Assembly (NCBI RefSeq): GCF_018139485.1 | Contig: NZ_JAGSNF010000009.1 | Span: 161,071 to 225,070, forward strand | Reading direction: 5' to 3' | DNA: 64,000 nt | Source: Phycicoccus avicenniae | GTDB lineage: Bacteria > Actinomycetota > Actinomycetes > Actinomycetales > Dermatophilaceae | Shown here: piece by piece, positions 29,206 to 37,896 of the stretch | Layout of the letters: each line of letters starts with the position of its first letter | Numbering within the stretch: position 1 is the first letter of the stretch | Program-made: the position numbers and the translations under genes | Notes under the pieces: generated by a model | Seen by the model: the letters and a program-made list of their open reading frames with translations, nothing else | What the model was told of the DNA's origin: nothing | Databases searched by the model: none

Positions 29206-30614
29206 CAGCGGTCGACACCTCCCATGACGGGGTCGATGGAGGCCACGGCGACGATGACGTCGGCGACCTGCGATCCCTCGCACATCGCGGCCACGGCCTG
29301 GAGGTTGTTGAAGCTCGGGTCGCGGAAGTGCGCCCGGTAGGGGCGGGTGCCGCCGTCGGACACGGCGTGGCAGCCGAGCTCGCCCTTGGCGGACTCGACG
29401 GCGACGTACGCCTGCCCCGGCGGGACCCGGAAGCCCTCGGTGACGAGCTTGAAGTGGTGGATGAGCGCCTCCATCGAGGTGCCCATGATCTCGCGGATGT
29501 GGTCGAGGCTGTTGCCCTGGCCGTCGCCGCCGATCGCGAGCTGGGCCGGCCAGGCGATCTTCTTGTCGTCGACCATGACGGGCTGGCCCTCGGTGCGCTG
29601 CAGCCGGTCGAGGCACTGCTCGACGATGCGCAGCGACTGGTGCATCTCGTCGAGGCGGATCCGCAGCCGGTCGTAGGCGTCGGCGCCGGTGCGGGTGACG
29701 ACGTCGAAGTCGTAGGTCTCGTAGCCGCAGTACGGCGCGGACTTGCGCAGGTCGTGCGGCAGGCCGGTCGAGCGCAGCACCGGGCCGGTGACGCCGAGGG
29801 CGACGCAGCCGGTGAGGTCGAGGTAGCCGACGCCGACGGTGCGGCCCTTGAGGAGCGGGTTCTCGACGAGCAGCTTCTCGAGCTCGCCGATGCCGTGCCG
29901 CAGCTCGGAGATCACCCCGCGGACCATGTCGACGGCGCCGTGCGGGACGTCCTGGGCGACGCCACCGGGCCGGATGTACGCGTTGTTCATCCGCAGGCCG
30001 GTCACGGCCTCGAACACCCGCAGGATGCGCTCACGCTCGCGGAACCCCACGGTCATGACCGTCGTCGCGCCCATCTCCATGCCGCCGGTGCCGAGGGCGA
30101 TGAGGTGGGAGCTGATCCGGGTGAGCTCCATCATGAGGACGCGGATGATCGACGCGCGCTCGGGCACCCGGTCGGTGATGCCGAGGAGCCGCTCGATGGC
30201 GAGGCAGTACGCCGCCTCCTGGAACATCGGGGTGAGGTAGTCCATCCGGGTGCAGAACGTCACGCCCTGCGTCCACGTGCGGAACTCCATGTTCTTCTCG
30301 ATGCCCGTGTGGAGGTAGCCGATGCCGGCGCGGGCCTCGGTCACCGTCTCGCCGTCGAGCTCGAGGATGAGCCGGAGCACGCCGTGCGTCGACGGGTGCT
30401 GCGGACCCATGTTGACGACGATCCGCTCCTCGTGGAGGGCGGTCGCCTCGTCGACGAGGTCGTTCCAGTCGCCGCCGGAGACCGTGAAGGACGTCGCGCC
30501 CTCGGTCTCGTCGTCGACCGCGACGCCGTACGGGTCGGCGCCCGGCAGCGCCGGGTCGAGCCCGGGGCTCGCGTCGGTGTCGTCGTAGATCGTGCCGCTG
30601 TCGTGGGTCGTCAT
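29205..30614 (-). CDS. nuoD: NADH-quinone oxidoreductase subunit D
   Basis: 469 residues, the 49-kDa subunit beside the quinone site. The start at ATG 30614 overlaps the nuoC stop. An acidic N-terminal extension of about 65 residues precedes [15 protein letters not shown]. Other signatures are [20 protein letters not shown], the quinone-site tyrosine region and the final D-P-V-M-G-G-V-D-R typical of the family. Soluble, membrane-proximal arm of complex I. Confidence 0.97.
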   Translation of the reverse strand: MTTHDSGTIYDDTDASPGLDPALPGADPYGVAVDDETEGATSFTVSGGDWNDLVDEATALHEERIVVNMGPQHPSTHGVLRLILELDGETVTEARAGIGYLHTGIEKNMEFRTWTQGVTFCTRMDYLTPMFQEAAYCLAIERLLGITDRVPERASIIRVLMMELTRISSHLIALGTGGMEMGATTVMTVGFRERERILRVFEAVTGLRMNNAYIRPGGVAQDVPHGAVDMVRGVISELRHGIGELEKLLVENPLLKGRTVGVGYLDLTGCVALGVTGPVLRSTGLPHDLRKSAPYCGYETYDFDVVTRTGADAYDRLRIRLDEMHQSLRIVEQCLDRLQRTEGQPVMVDDKKIAWPAQLAIGGDGQGNSLDHIREIMGTSMEALIHHFKLVTEGFRVPPGQAYVAVESAKGELGCHAVSDGGTRPYRAHFRDPSFNNLQAVAAMCEGSQVADVIVAVASIDPVMGGVDR

Positions 30615-31468
30615 CAGCTGTACGCCCTCCGCTCGTCGGGCGGCGGGACGACGCCGCCCTTGTACTCGACGGCGATGCCGCCGAGCGGGTAGTCCTTGCG
30701 CTGCGGGTGGCCCGGCCAGTCGTCGGGCATGAGGATGCGGGTCAGCGCGGGGTGACCGTCGAAGACGATCCCGAACATGTCCCAGACCTCGCGCTCGTGC
30801 CAGTCGTTCCCGGGCCAGACCTCGACGACCGACGGCACGTGCGGGTCGGCCTCGGGGCAGGTGACCTCGAGCCGGATCCGGCGGCTGCCGTGGGTGATCG
30901 ACAGCAGCGGGTAGACCGCGTGCAGCTCGCGGCCCTCCTCGCCGGGGTAGTGGGTGCCCGAGACGCCCATGCACATCTCGAAGCGCAGGGCCGGGTCGTC
31001 CCGCAGCACCCGCGCCACCGCGAGGAGGTGCTCGCGGTGGACGAAGAGGGTCATCTCGCCGCGGTCGACGACGACCTTCTCGACGGCCCGCTCGTAGAGG
31101 TCGCCGTCGAGGGCGGTCCCGAGGAGGTCGGCGACCTCGTCGAAGTACGAGCCGTAGGGTCGCTCGCTGGCGCCGGGGAGCAGCGTGGGCGTGACGAGCC
31201 CGCCGTAGCCGGAGGTGTCCTGGCCGCGGGTGGCACCGAACATGCCCCGCCGCTCGCCGATCTTCACCGGCTCGCGGTCCTCGTCGGAGAGCTCCGCGAC
31301 CCGGCCGCCGCCGGTGTGCTGGCTCGCCGAGACGGCCCGGGGGTCGTCGTCGGTGCGGGTGGCCGCCGAGTCGGTCGCCTTGTCCGGGACCGGCGCGCCC
31401 TCGCCGCTCTTGAGGGCCTTGCCGTCGGTCTGCTCGCCCGTGGTCTCGTCGGTGGTGTCGTCGCTCAT
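30614..31468 (-). CDS. nuoC: NADH-quinone oxidoreductase subunit C with acidic N-terminal extension
   Basis: 284 residues. The start at ATG 31468 overlaps the nuoB stop (ATGA). The first ~70 residues are rich in D, T, E and S and probably flexible, followed by [19 protein letters not shown], a stretch common to actinobacterial NuoC. The 30-kDa signature [16 protein letters not shown] and [21 protein letters not shown] lies near the C-terminus. It pairs with NuoD. Confidence 0.96.
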   Translation of the reverse strand: MSDDTTDETTGEQTDGKALKSGEGAPVPDKATDSAATRTDDDPRAVSASQHTGGGRVAELSDEDREPVKIGERRGMFGATRGQDTSGYGGLVTPTLLPGASERPYGSYFDEVADLLGTALDGDLYERAVEKVVVDRGEMTLFVHREHLLAVARVLRDDPALRFEMCMGVSGTHYPGEEGRELHAVYPLLSITHGSRRIRLEVTCPEADPHVPSVVEVWPGNDWHEREVWDMFGIVFDGHPALTRILMPDDWPGHPQRKDYPLGGIAVEYKGGVVPPPDERRAYS

Positions 31469-32067
31469 GCCAGCAGGTTCTTCCCGGCCGGGGCCTCGAT
31501 GTGCGCGAAGTGGTCGTGCGTGGGGGCCATCTGCGAGGTCGGCGTCGCCTTGAGCGCGGCCGCCTCGGCGGCGCGGGCGGCGGCGATGCGGTTGACGCCG
31601 AGCTTGCTGTTCTGGATCTGGTCGTGCAGCTCGATGATCGAGTTGAGCAGCATCTCGGGCCGCGGCGGACAGCCCGGCAGGTAGATGTCGACCGGGATGA
31701 TGTGGTCGACGCCCTGGACGATCGCGTAGTTGTTGAACATCCCGCCCGAGCTCGCGCAGACGCCCATCGAGATGACCCACTTCGGGTTCGGCATCTGGTC
31801 GTAGACCTGGCGCACGACCGGGGCCATCTTCTGGCTCACCCGTCCGGCGACGATCATGAGGTCGGCCTGGCGCGGGGTGGCCGCGAAGCGCTCCATCCCG
31901 AAGCGGGCGATGTCGTAGTCGGGGGTGCCGACGGCCATCATCTCGATGGCGCAGCAGGCGAGCCCGAACGTCGCGGGCCAGATCGACGCCTTGCGCATGT
32001 AGCCGGCGACGTCCTCGAGCGTCGTCAGGACGAACCCCGCGGGCAGCTTCTCCTCGAGTCCCATCAC
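31465..32067 (-). CDS. nuoB: NADH-quinone oxidoreductase subunit B (main copy)
   Basis: 200 residues. N2 cluster ligands are all present: tandem Cys38-Cys39 (G-L-A-C-C-A-I-E-M), Cys104 (M-G-V-C-A-S-S-G-G) and Cys133 (P-G-C-P-P-R-P-E). N2 is the last cluster before the quinone. A C-terminal extension rich in A, H and K follows. It is separated from nuoA by 37 bases, the widest gap in the operon, and overlaps nuoC. The start is GTG at 32067, with an ATG next. Confidence 0.97.
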   Translation of the reverse strand: MMGLEEKLPAGFVLTTLEDVAGYMRKASIWPATFGLACCAIEMMAVGTPDYDIARFGMERFAATPRQADLMIVAGRVSQKMAPVVRQVYDQMPNPKWVISMGVCASSGGMFNNYAIVQGVDHIIPVDIYLPGCPPRPEMLLNSIIELHDQIQNSKLGVNRIAAARAAEAAALKATPTSQMAPTHDHFAHIEAPAGKNLLA

Positions 32068-32104
32068 GCCTCCTCAGCGGTGTGGACGGATGTGCGGTCG
32101 GTGC

Positions 32105-32470
32105 TCAGTCCCATTCGAGACCGCCTCGCTTCCAGACGTAGGCGTCCGCGATGAAGAACGCGTTGAGCAGGAACACCACCATCGCACCGAGCGCCCACAG
32201 CGAGAGCTGGTCGAAGGCCACCGCGAACGGGTAGAGGAAGAGCGCCTCGACGTCGAAGATGATGAAGAGCATGCCGGTGAGGAAGTACTTGACCGGGACG
32301 CGGCCGCCGCCCTGGGCACGCGGCGTCGGCTGGATGCCGCACTCGTAGGCCTCGAACTTCGCCCGGTTGTAGCGCTTGGGCCCGACGACCAGGCTCGTCC
32401 CGACCGACAGCACCGCGAACCCGGCACCGAGCACGAGGAGGACCAGGAGGGGGACGTAGGGGTTGTTCAT
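32105..32470 (-). CDS. nuoA: NADH-quinone oxidoreductase subunit A (main copy)
   Basis: 121 residues, three membrane helices, first gene of the nuo operon. The first loop carries F-E-A-Y-E-C-G-I-Q-P-T-P, including the conserved Cys that reports the active/deactive switch in other complexes, followed by F-D-V-E-A-L-F-L-Y-P-F-A-V in helix 2. An AAAGGG ribosome site sits about 10 bases before the ATG. A Rex-like operator and a DtxR-like box lie upstream. Confidence 0.96.
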   Translation of the reverse strand: MNNPYVPLLVLLVLGAGFAVLSVGTSLVVGPKRYNRAKFEAYECGIQPTPRAQGGGRVPVKYFLTGMLFIIFDVEALFLYPFAVAFDQLSLWALGAMVVFLLNAFFIADAYVWKRGGLEWD

Positions 32471-32643
32471 CGCAGAACTGCCCTTTCGCTGCTCGAGTGC
32501 GTCGGGTCGGCACGGAACGCGGGGTCCGCGGGATCCCGGCCCATCCTAGAGGTCGTGACGTACGTCGCATCCAGGGGCGAGGTCGCCCCCGTCGCGGCGC
32601 GCCGGGGCGCGCGGGCTGTGTCGGTCACCAGGTCCTCTACGGC

Positions 32644-32661
32644 TTGTGAACGTCTTCACGA
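32644..32661. promoter_or_regulatory. Rex-like redox operator upstream of nuoA
   Basis: TTGTGAACGTCTTCACGA matches the Rex consensus TTGTGAA-N4-TTCACAA at 13 of 14 fixed positions. It lies 174 bases before the nuoA start and 48 bases past the menG stop. A TANNNT -10 (TAGACT on the minus strand, about 32671-32676) lies just upstream in the nuo direction, so a bound repressor would sit at or just after the transcript start. Rex senses NADH/NAD+ and regulates nuo in Streptomyces; the rex gene is not in this window. Confidence 0.6.
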
Positions 32662-32699
32662 ACGGGGCGAGTCTAGGACCCGCCCGTGCGGCGTCGCAC

Positions 32700-32718
32700 T
32701 GAGGTATGCCTAACCCTC
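32700..32718. promoter_or_regulatory. DtxR/IdeR-like iron box (weak) at the menG 3' end
   Basis: On the minus strand GAGGGTTAGGCATACCTCA agrees with the 19-base iron-box consensus TTAGGTTAGGCTAACCTAA at 13 positions. It overlaps the menG stop codon and lies upstream of the nuo promoter region. Complex I is iron-sulphur rich, so iron control is plausible, but the match is marginal. Confidence 0.25.
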
Positions 32719-33426
32719 GACGGGTGCCCCGACGTGCGGCTTCGTCGCCCGGTGCAGCGCGACGACCCCGCCGGTGAGGTCGCGCCACTGGACACCCGTC
32801 CAGCCTGCCGACGACACCCGCTCCCCGAGGCCCCGCTGGTCCGGCCAGGCCCGGATCGACTCGGCGAGGTAGACGTAGGAGTCGGGGTTGCTGCTCACCC
32901 GGCGGGCGATCCCGGGCAGCGAACGCATCAGGTAGTTCTCGTACACCGTGCGGAAGGCGCCGTTCGTCGGGGTGCTGAACTCGCAGACGACGAGGCGTCC
33001 ACCCGGGCGGGTCACCCGCAGGAACTCGCGCAGGGCGGCGTCGACGTCGGCGACGTTGCGCAGGCCGAAGCTCATCGTGACGACGTCGAAGGAGTCGTCG
33101 GCGAACGGCAGCCGCATCGCGTCGGCGGCGGTGAACGGCAGGTCGCTGCGGCGGCGACGCCCGACGTGGAGCATCCCGAGCGAGAAGTCGGCGGGCACGA
33201 CGTCGACGCCGGAGTCGGCGAAGGGCTCGCTGCTCGTCCCCGTCCCCGCGGCGATGTCGAGGACCCGCTGGCCCGGCTCCGCGGCGCACGCGGAGACGAC
33301 GGCCCGGCGCCACAGCCGGTCCTGCCCGAGGCTCAGCACGTCGTTCGTCACGTCGTAGCGCTGGGCGACGTCGTCGAACATCGCGGCGACGTCGCGGGGG
33401 TCCTTCTCGAGGGAGGCGCGGGACAT
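32710..33426 (-). CDS. menG: demethylmenaquinone methyltransferase
   Basis: 238 residues, SAM-dependent methyltransferase of the UbiE/MenG family that adds the ring methyl group to give menaquinone. Motif I is visible as [11 protein letters not shown] near residue 55, and UbiE signatures as Y-D-x-x-N-D-x-L-S-L-G-Q-D-x-x-W-R and S-F-G-L-R-N-V-x-D near 120. The ATG at 33426 is preferred; six bases before it the minus strand reads GAGGAT, a poor -10. It is divergent from menF and sits directly upstream of the nuo operon. Confidence 0.95.
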   Translation of the reverse strand: MSRASLEKDPRDVAAMFDDVAQRYDVTNDVLSLGQDRLWRRAVVSACAAEPGQRVLDIAAGTGTSSEPFADSGVDVVPADFSLGMLHVGRRRRSDLPFTAADAMRLPFADDSFDVVTMSFGLRNVADVDAALREFLRVTRPGGRLVVCEFSTPTNGAFRTVYENYLMRSLPGIARRVSSNPDSYVYLAESIRAWPDQRGLGERVSSAGWTGVQWRDLTGGVVALHRATKPHVGAPVEG

Positions 33427-33445
33427 GGGCTCATCCTCGCACCCG

Positions 33446-33451
33446 TATCCT
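33446..33451 (+). promoter_or_regulatory. -10 hexamer of menF (near-leaderless type)
   Basis: TATCCT, then eight bases, then the ATG at 33460. The predicted transcript would begin one or two bases before the start codon, and no ribosome site is present. Confidence 0.45.
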
Positions 33452-33459
33452 GACGGGCG

Positions 33460-34794
33460 ATGACCACGCTGCCCGCGGGCCGGTCCGGGCGACCGGACCC
33501 CGGCCCCGCTCTCGTCGCCCGCACCGTGCCGCTCGACCCGGCGCTCGCCGACGACCTCCTCGCCCTGCTCCCGCCGGGCGACGCCGACGTCCCGTGCTCG
33601 TGGGTCCGCCGCGGCGAGGGGCTCGTCGGCTGGGGCCGCGCCGCCGCGCGTACCGCCCACGGCGCGCAGCGGTTCGCCGACCTCGAGAGCTGGTGGCTTG
33701 GGCTCGTCGGGTCGGCCGTCGTGCGTGACGAGGTCGACCTGCCCGGCACCGGTCCCATCGCCTTCGGGTCGGTGTCCTACGCGGACGACTCGGCGGCCGG
33801 CGGCACCCTCGTCGTGCCCGAGGTCGTCGTCGGGCGGCGTGGGGACCGGGCCTGGCTCACGACGGCCCGGGCCGACGCCGCGGTCTCCGGGGTGCCGGGT
33901 CCCGCCGAGGTCCGCGTCCACCCCTCCCCCGCGCGTCCCGAGGACGTCGCGTTCGCCGACGGCGGCCTCCCCCCGACGGAGTGGGCCGCCGCGGTCGCCG
34001 AGGCGGTCACCCGGATCACCGGCGGCGCGCTCGACAAGGTCGTCCTCGCCCGCGACCTCGAGGTGTCGACGAGCGCCCCGGTCGACGTCCGGTGGCTGCT
34101 GTACCGGCTACGCGAGCGGTACGACACGACGTGGGTGTTCGCCGTCGACGGGCTCGTCGGCGCGACCCCGGAGCTGCTCGTGCGCCGCGAGAAGGGGCTC
34201 GTCACCTCCCGGGTGCTCGCCGGGACGATCCGCCCGAGCGGCGACGACGAGCGGGACATGGCCCTCGCGGCCTCGCTCGCCCGCTCGAGCAAGGACCTCG
34301 AGGAGCACGAGTACGCCGTGCGCTCGGTGGCCGACGCCCTCGCCCCGCACTGCTCGTCGATGAACGTGCCGGAGTCCCCGTTCGTCCTCCACCTGTCCAA
34401 CGTCATGCACCTCGCCTCGGACGTCACCGGGGTCCTCGACGACGCGACGTCGTCGCTGACCCTCGCGGCGGCCCTGCACCCGTCGGCCGCCGTGTGCGGC
34501 ACCCCCCGGGAGACGGCCGACGCCGTCATCGCCGAGCTCGAGCGGATGGACCGGGGCCGCTACGCCGGGCCGGTCGGGTGGATCGACGCCGACGGCGACG
34601 GCGAGTGGGGGATCGCCCTGCGCAGCGGCGTCGTCGACCGCGAGGACCCGAGCCGGATGCGGATCTTCGCCGGCTGCGGGATCGTCGCCGGGTCCGACCC
34701 CGTCGACGAGCTCGCGGAGTCCTCGGCCAAGCTCGTCCCGATGCGGGACGCGCTGACCGCCGACCCGTTGCCCCCGGACGGCCTGCTCAGCTGA
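33460..34794 (+). CDS. menF: isochorismate synthase
   Basis: 444 residues, chorismate-binding fold, converts chorismate to isochorismate, the first committed step to menaquinone. C-terminal motifs are K-V-V-L-A-R-D near residue 195, R-V-L-A-G-T-I-R-P near 250, E-H-x-x-x-V (general acid/Mg-binding region), [10 protein letters not shown] near 345 and G-R-Y-A-G-P-V-G-W near 368. It could instead serve salicylate or siderophore synthesis, but its position beside menG, menD and the menJ-like gene favours menaquinone. Its 3' end overlaps the convergent menJ-like gene by eight bases. Confidence 0.93.
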   Translation: MTTLPAGRSGRPDPGPALVARTVPLDPALADDLLALLPPGDADVPCSWVRRGEGLVGWGRAAARTAHGAQRFADLESWWLGLVGSAVVRDEVDLPGTGPIAFGSVSYADDSAAGGTLVVPEVVVGRRGDRAWLTTARADAAVSGVPGPAEVRVHPSPARPEDVAFADGGLPPTEWAAAVAEAVTRITGGALDKVVLARDLEVSTSAPVDVRWLLYRLRERYDTTWVFAVDGLVGATPELLVRREKGLVTSRVLAGTIRPSGDDERDMALAASLARSSKDLEEHEYAVRSVADALAPHCSSMNVPESPFVLHLSNVMHLASDVTGVLDDATSSLTLAAALHPSAAVCGTPRETADAVIAELERMDRGRYAGPVGWIDADGDGEWGIALRSGVVDREDPSRMRIFAGCGIVAGSDPVDELAESSAKLVPMRDALTADPLPPDGLLS

Positions 34795-36019
34795 ACGGCG
34801 GGCGGGCGTCGAGCCCGATCGACCGGCGCCCGGCCCAGCGCCACGTGCGCGCCGCCGCGTCCCGGTCCTCCTCGGTGACGAGGTTGCCCATCCAGCGCAG
34901 CGCGAGCGTCATGAGCCACTCGCTGCGCATCCCGACCGGGCCGAGCGCGGTGAGCGTCCGCGGCACCGTGAACACCGCGGCGAGGCGGCGGGCGACGGAG
35001 AACGCCTCGCCGTAGTGCGAGCGCAGCAGCGCCGGCCACGCCTGCGCGAGGTCGTCGTCGAGGTGGTCGGCCACGAGCCGCCCGGTCTCGAGGCCGTAGT
35101 CGATGCCCTCGCCGTTGAGCGGGTTGACGCACGCCGCGGCGTCCCCGACGAGCGCCCAGTTCGTCCCGGCGACGCCGCTCACGGCCCCGCCCATCGGCAG
35201 GAGGGCGCTCGTCGGCGTCCGCCCCGGGCCGTCGAGCCGGAACTCCTCGCGGCGCTCCTGCACGTAGTGCCGCATGAGCGGCTTGATCGCGACCGCGGCG
35301 GGGCGCCGGGTCGTCGCGAGCGTCCCGACGCCGACGTTCACCTGACCGCCGCCGAGCGGGAAGATCCACCCGTAGCCGGGCAGCGCCTCCCCCGACTCGC
35401 CGCGCAGCTCCAGGTGGCTGCTGATCCACGGGTCCTCGGAGCGCTCGGAGTCGACGTAGCAGCGGCCCGCGACGGCGTAGACGGTGTCCTGGTGCCACCG
35501 CCGGCCGAGGACCTTGCCGAGCCCGGACCGGACCCCGTCGGCGACGACGAGCCGCTCGCACGCGATCTCGAAGGACTCCTCCCCCCGGCGGAAGGTCACC
35601 GACCGCACCCGGCCGCCCTCGACGGTCGCGTCGACGGCCTTGGCCCCCTCGACCCCGGTGGCGCCGTCGTCGAGGGCGACCTGACGGATCCGGGCGTCGA
35701 GCTCGGAGCGTGGCACGGCCGAGCCGTGGTCGGGCAGCCGCCCGCCCGGCCAGTGCAGGTGGAGGGTCTGGCCGAAGCCGTGGGCCCGTAGCCCCTGGTT
35801 CATCGGGTGCTCGCGCAGCCAGTCCCCGAGCCCGAGGAGGTCGAGCTCGGCGACGGCGCGGGGGGTGAGGCCGTCCCCGCACGTCTTGTCCCGGGGGAAG
35901 GTCGCCGCGTCGGCGAGGACGACGTCGCGCCCGGAGCGGGCGGCCCAGGCGGCGGCCGCGGCGCCGGCGGGGCCGGCGCCGACGACGAGGACGTCGGTAC
36001 GGGTGGGGGTCTCGCTCAC
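34787..36019 (-). CDS. menJ: geranylgeranyl reductase family FAD enzyme, probable menaquinone reductase (MenJ-like)
   Basis: 410 residues with a GTG start at 36019. The N-terminal FAD loop G-A-G-P-A-G-A-A-A-A lies at residues ~14-23, with D-x-x-x-F-P-R-D-K-x-C-G-D-G-L-T-P-R next and a second FAD motif G-D-A-A-x-x-V-N-P-L-x-G-E-G-I near residue 300. In mycobacteria the homologue MenJ saturates one isoprene unit of the menaquinone side chain. The position between menF and menD supports that role; reduction of other prenyl lipids cannot be excluded. On the minus strand, GAGAAT lies six bases before the GTG. Confidence 0.85.
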   Translation of the reverse strand: MSETPTRTDVLVVGAGPAGAAAAAWAARSGRDVVLADAATFPRDKTCGDGLTPRAVAELDLLGLGDWLREHPMNQGLRAHGFGQTLHLHWPGGRLPDHGSAVPRSELDARIRQVALDDGATGVEGAKAVDATVEGGRVRSVTFRRGEESFEIACERLVVADGVRSGLGKVLGRRWHQDTVYAVAGRCYVDSERSEDPWISSHLELRGESGEALPGYGWIFPLGGGQVNVGVGTLATTRRPAAVAIKPLMRHYVQERREEFRLDGPGRTPTSALLPMGGAVSGVAGTNWALVGDAAACVNPLNGEGIDYGLETGRLVADHLDDDLAQAWPALLRSHYGEAFSVARRLAAVFTVPRTLTALGPVGMRSEWLMTLALRWMGNLVTEEDRDAAARTWRWAGRRSIGLDARPPFS

Positions 36020-36074
36020 GGCGTGATTCTCGCAAGGCGCCGCGGCCCCGCCCAACTCGGCCGTCGAACCCCGG

Positions 36075-37844
36075 TCAGCCCTCGAGGGCGGTGAGGGCAC
36101 GGGCCGCGACCTCGCGCAGGCGCTCGTGGGTGCCGCGGTGGGTCGTGCGGTCGACGCCGACCCGGACGACCCGCAGACCGTCCGGCCGCTCGCCGAGGAG
36201 GCGGGTGAGGTCGTCGGCGGTCCCGGCCTCGTCGTACCGGACGCCGTGGGCCCGGCAGAGGGCGTCGAGGTCGGTGCCCGTCGGCGTGGCGAAGACCCGC
36301 TCGAAGGGGCCGGCATGGTCCGGGGCCCCGGGTTCGAGGGTGCTGAAGATGCCGCCCCCGTCGTCGTCGGCGACGACGACCGTGAGGTCGGGCACCGGCT
36401 CGTGCGGGCCGACGGCCAGGCCGTTGGCGTCGTGGAGGAGCGTGAGGTCGCCGAGCAGGGCGTACGTCGGGGCGTCCACGGCGAGGGCGACGCCCGCGGC
36501 GGTGGAGACGAGACCGTCGATGCCCGCGAGACCCCGGTTGGCGACGACCCGCATGGCCGCCGGGCCGGCGACGCCGAGGTCGAGGTCGCGGACGGGGTTG
36601 GACGAGCCGACGACGAGCGTCGCCCCCTCGGGGAGGGCGGCGGCCACGGCCCGGGCGACGGCAGGGCCCGTGGGCCAGGGCGGCGGGTCGGCCGCCACCG
36701 CGTCGGCGACGGCCCGCCCCGCGTCGGCCCAGGCGAGGGCGAAGGGCGCCCGGTCGTCGTCGCCGGCGGGTGGGACGGACACCTCGGCGACCTCGTCGGG
36801 GGTGTCGGCGGCGAGCACCGTCCACGGGTGGACCCGCGAGACGACGTGCGACGGGTCGGCCCACTCGGGGTCGCCGGGTACGGCCTCGACGACGAGGCCG
36901 GGGCGGCGCAGCAGGGCGCCGACCGCCCGGGAGAGGGTCGGGCGGCCGACGAGGACGACCCGGTCGGGGGCATGGGCGTCGACCCAGTCGGTGGCGGTGA
37001 GCAGGAGCGAGCCGTGGGGGACGGCGGCCTCGCGCACCGCGCCGGGGCCGAACGGCTCGGCGACGACGGGGTGCCCGCGACGGGCCGCCCACGTGACGGC
37101 GTCCGTCGCGTCGACGCCCGGGGGGAGGTCGCCCACGAGGACGAGGGTGCGCGCGACCCGGTCGAGCGGACGGGAGGCGGGGCGGCGGGTGTGCTCGGCG
37201 ACGGTGACCCAGGACACGCCCGCGGCACGGCCGGCCAGGTCCTCGGGCAGACCGGAGTCGTCGACCTCCACACCCTCGTCGGCGCGACCCGGGACGAGGG
37301 GGTCGCGGAACCCCACGTCGAGATGGACGGGTCCGGCGGCGGTGCCCGTGGCCCCGGTCGCGGCGACGAGGGCGCGGCACACGGTCGAGCGCAGCCACGC
37401 GGCGCGTGCGCGGTCGGGCGCGACGTCCGGTGCCGGGAGGTCGGCGTCGAGGCGGGTGGCCCCGGCGAAGAGGCCGGGCTGGCGGGTCGTCTGGTTCGCC
37501 CCGGTCCCGCGCAGCTCGTGCGGCCGGTCGGCGGACAGGACGACGAGCGGCACCCGGCCGTGATGGGCCTCGAGGACGGCCGGGTGCAGGTTCGCGACGG
37601 CCGTCCCGGAGGTCGTGACGACGACGACCGGGGCCCCGCTCCCGCGGGCCAGCCCGAGGGCGAGGAACGCGGCGGACCGCTCGTCGACGCGGACGTGGAG
37701 CCGGAGCCGTCCGGCGGCCTCCGCGGCGTGGGCGGCGTAGGCGAGCGGGGCCGAGCGGGAGCCGGGCGCGAGGACGACCTCGCGGACCCCGCCGCGGACG
37801 AGCTCGTCGAGCAGGACGCGGGCGAGGGCCGTGGACGGGGTCAC
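36075..37844 (-). CDS. menD: 2-succinyl-5-enolpyruvyl-6-hydroxy-3-cyclohexene-1-carboxylate synthase
   Basis: 589 residues, thiamine-diphosphate enzyme joining isochorismate and 2-oxoglutarate. MenD signatures are A-P-G-S-R-S-A-P-L-A near residue 27, D-E-R-S-A-A-F-x-A-L-G near 54, T-S-G-T-A-V-A-N-L-x-P-A-V-x-E-A near 79, S-A-D-R-P-x-E-L-R-G-x-G-A-N-Q near 104, and R-G-x-A-G-I-D-G with G-D-L-T-x-L-H-D-x-N-G-L near 440-470 (ThDP/Mg site). The length is normal. It lies 55 bases upstream of the menJ-like gene on the same strand. Confidence 0.96.
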   Translation of the reverse strand: MTPSTALARVLLDELVRGGVREVVLAPGSRSAPLAYAAHAAEAAGRLRLHVRVDERSAAFLALGLARGSGAPVVVVTTSGTAVANLHPAVLEAHHGRVPLVVLSADRPHELRGTGANQTTRQPGLFAGATRLDADLPAPDVAPDRARAAWLRSTVCRALVAATGATGTAAGPVHLDVGFRDPLVPGRADEGVEVDDSGLPEDLAGRAAGVSWVTVAEHTRRPASRPLDRVARTLVLVGDLPPGVDATDAVTWAARRGHPVVAEPFGPGAVREAAVPHGSLLLTATDWVDAHAPDRVVLVGRPTLSRAVGALLRRPGLVVEAVPGDPEWADPSHVVSRVHPWTVLAADTPDEVAEVSVPPAGDDDRAPFALAWADAGRAVADAVAADPPPWPTGPAVARAVAAALPEGATLVVGSSNPVRDLDLGVAGPAAMRVVANRGLAGIDGLVSTAAGVALAVDAPTYALLGDLTLLHDANGLAVGPHEPVPDLTVVVADDDGGGIFSTLEPGAPDHAGPFERVFATPTGTDLDALCRAHGVRYDEAGTADDLTRLLGERPDGLRVVRVGVDRTTHRGTHERLREVAARALTALEG

Positions 37845-37863
37845 GGGCGGCGATTCTGCCAGC

Positions 37864-37881
37864 CCGTGGCGTCGTCCACGG
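37864..37881 (-). terminator. small hairpin after the sugar dehydrogenase gene
   Basis: CCGTGG and CCACGG with a six-base loop, 16 bases past the stop at 37897 and upstream of menD on the same strand. Short stem, no U-tract; weak. Confidence 0.3.
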
Positions 37882-37896
37882 CCCCCACGGACCGGG

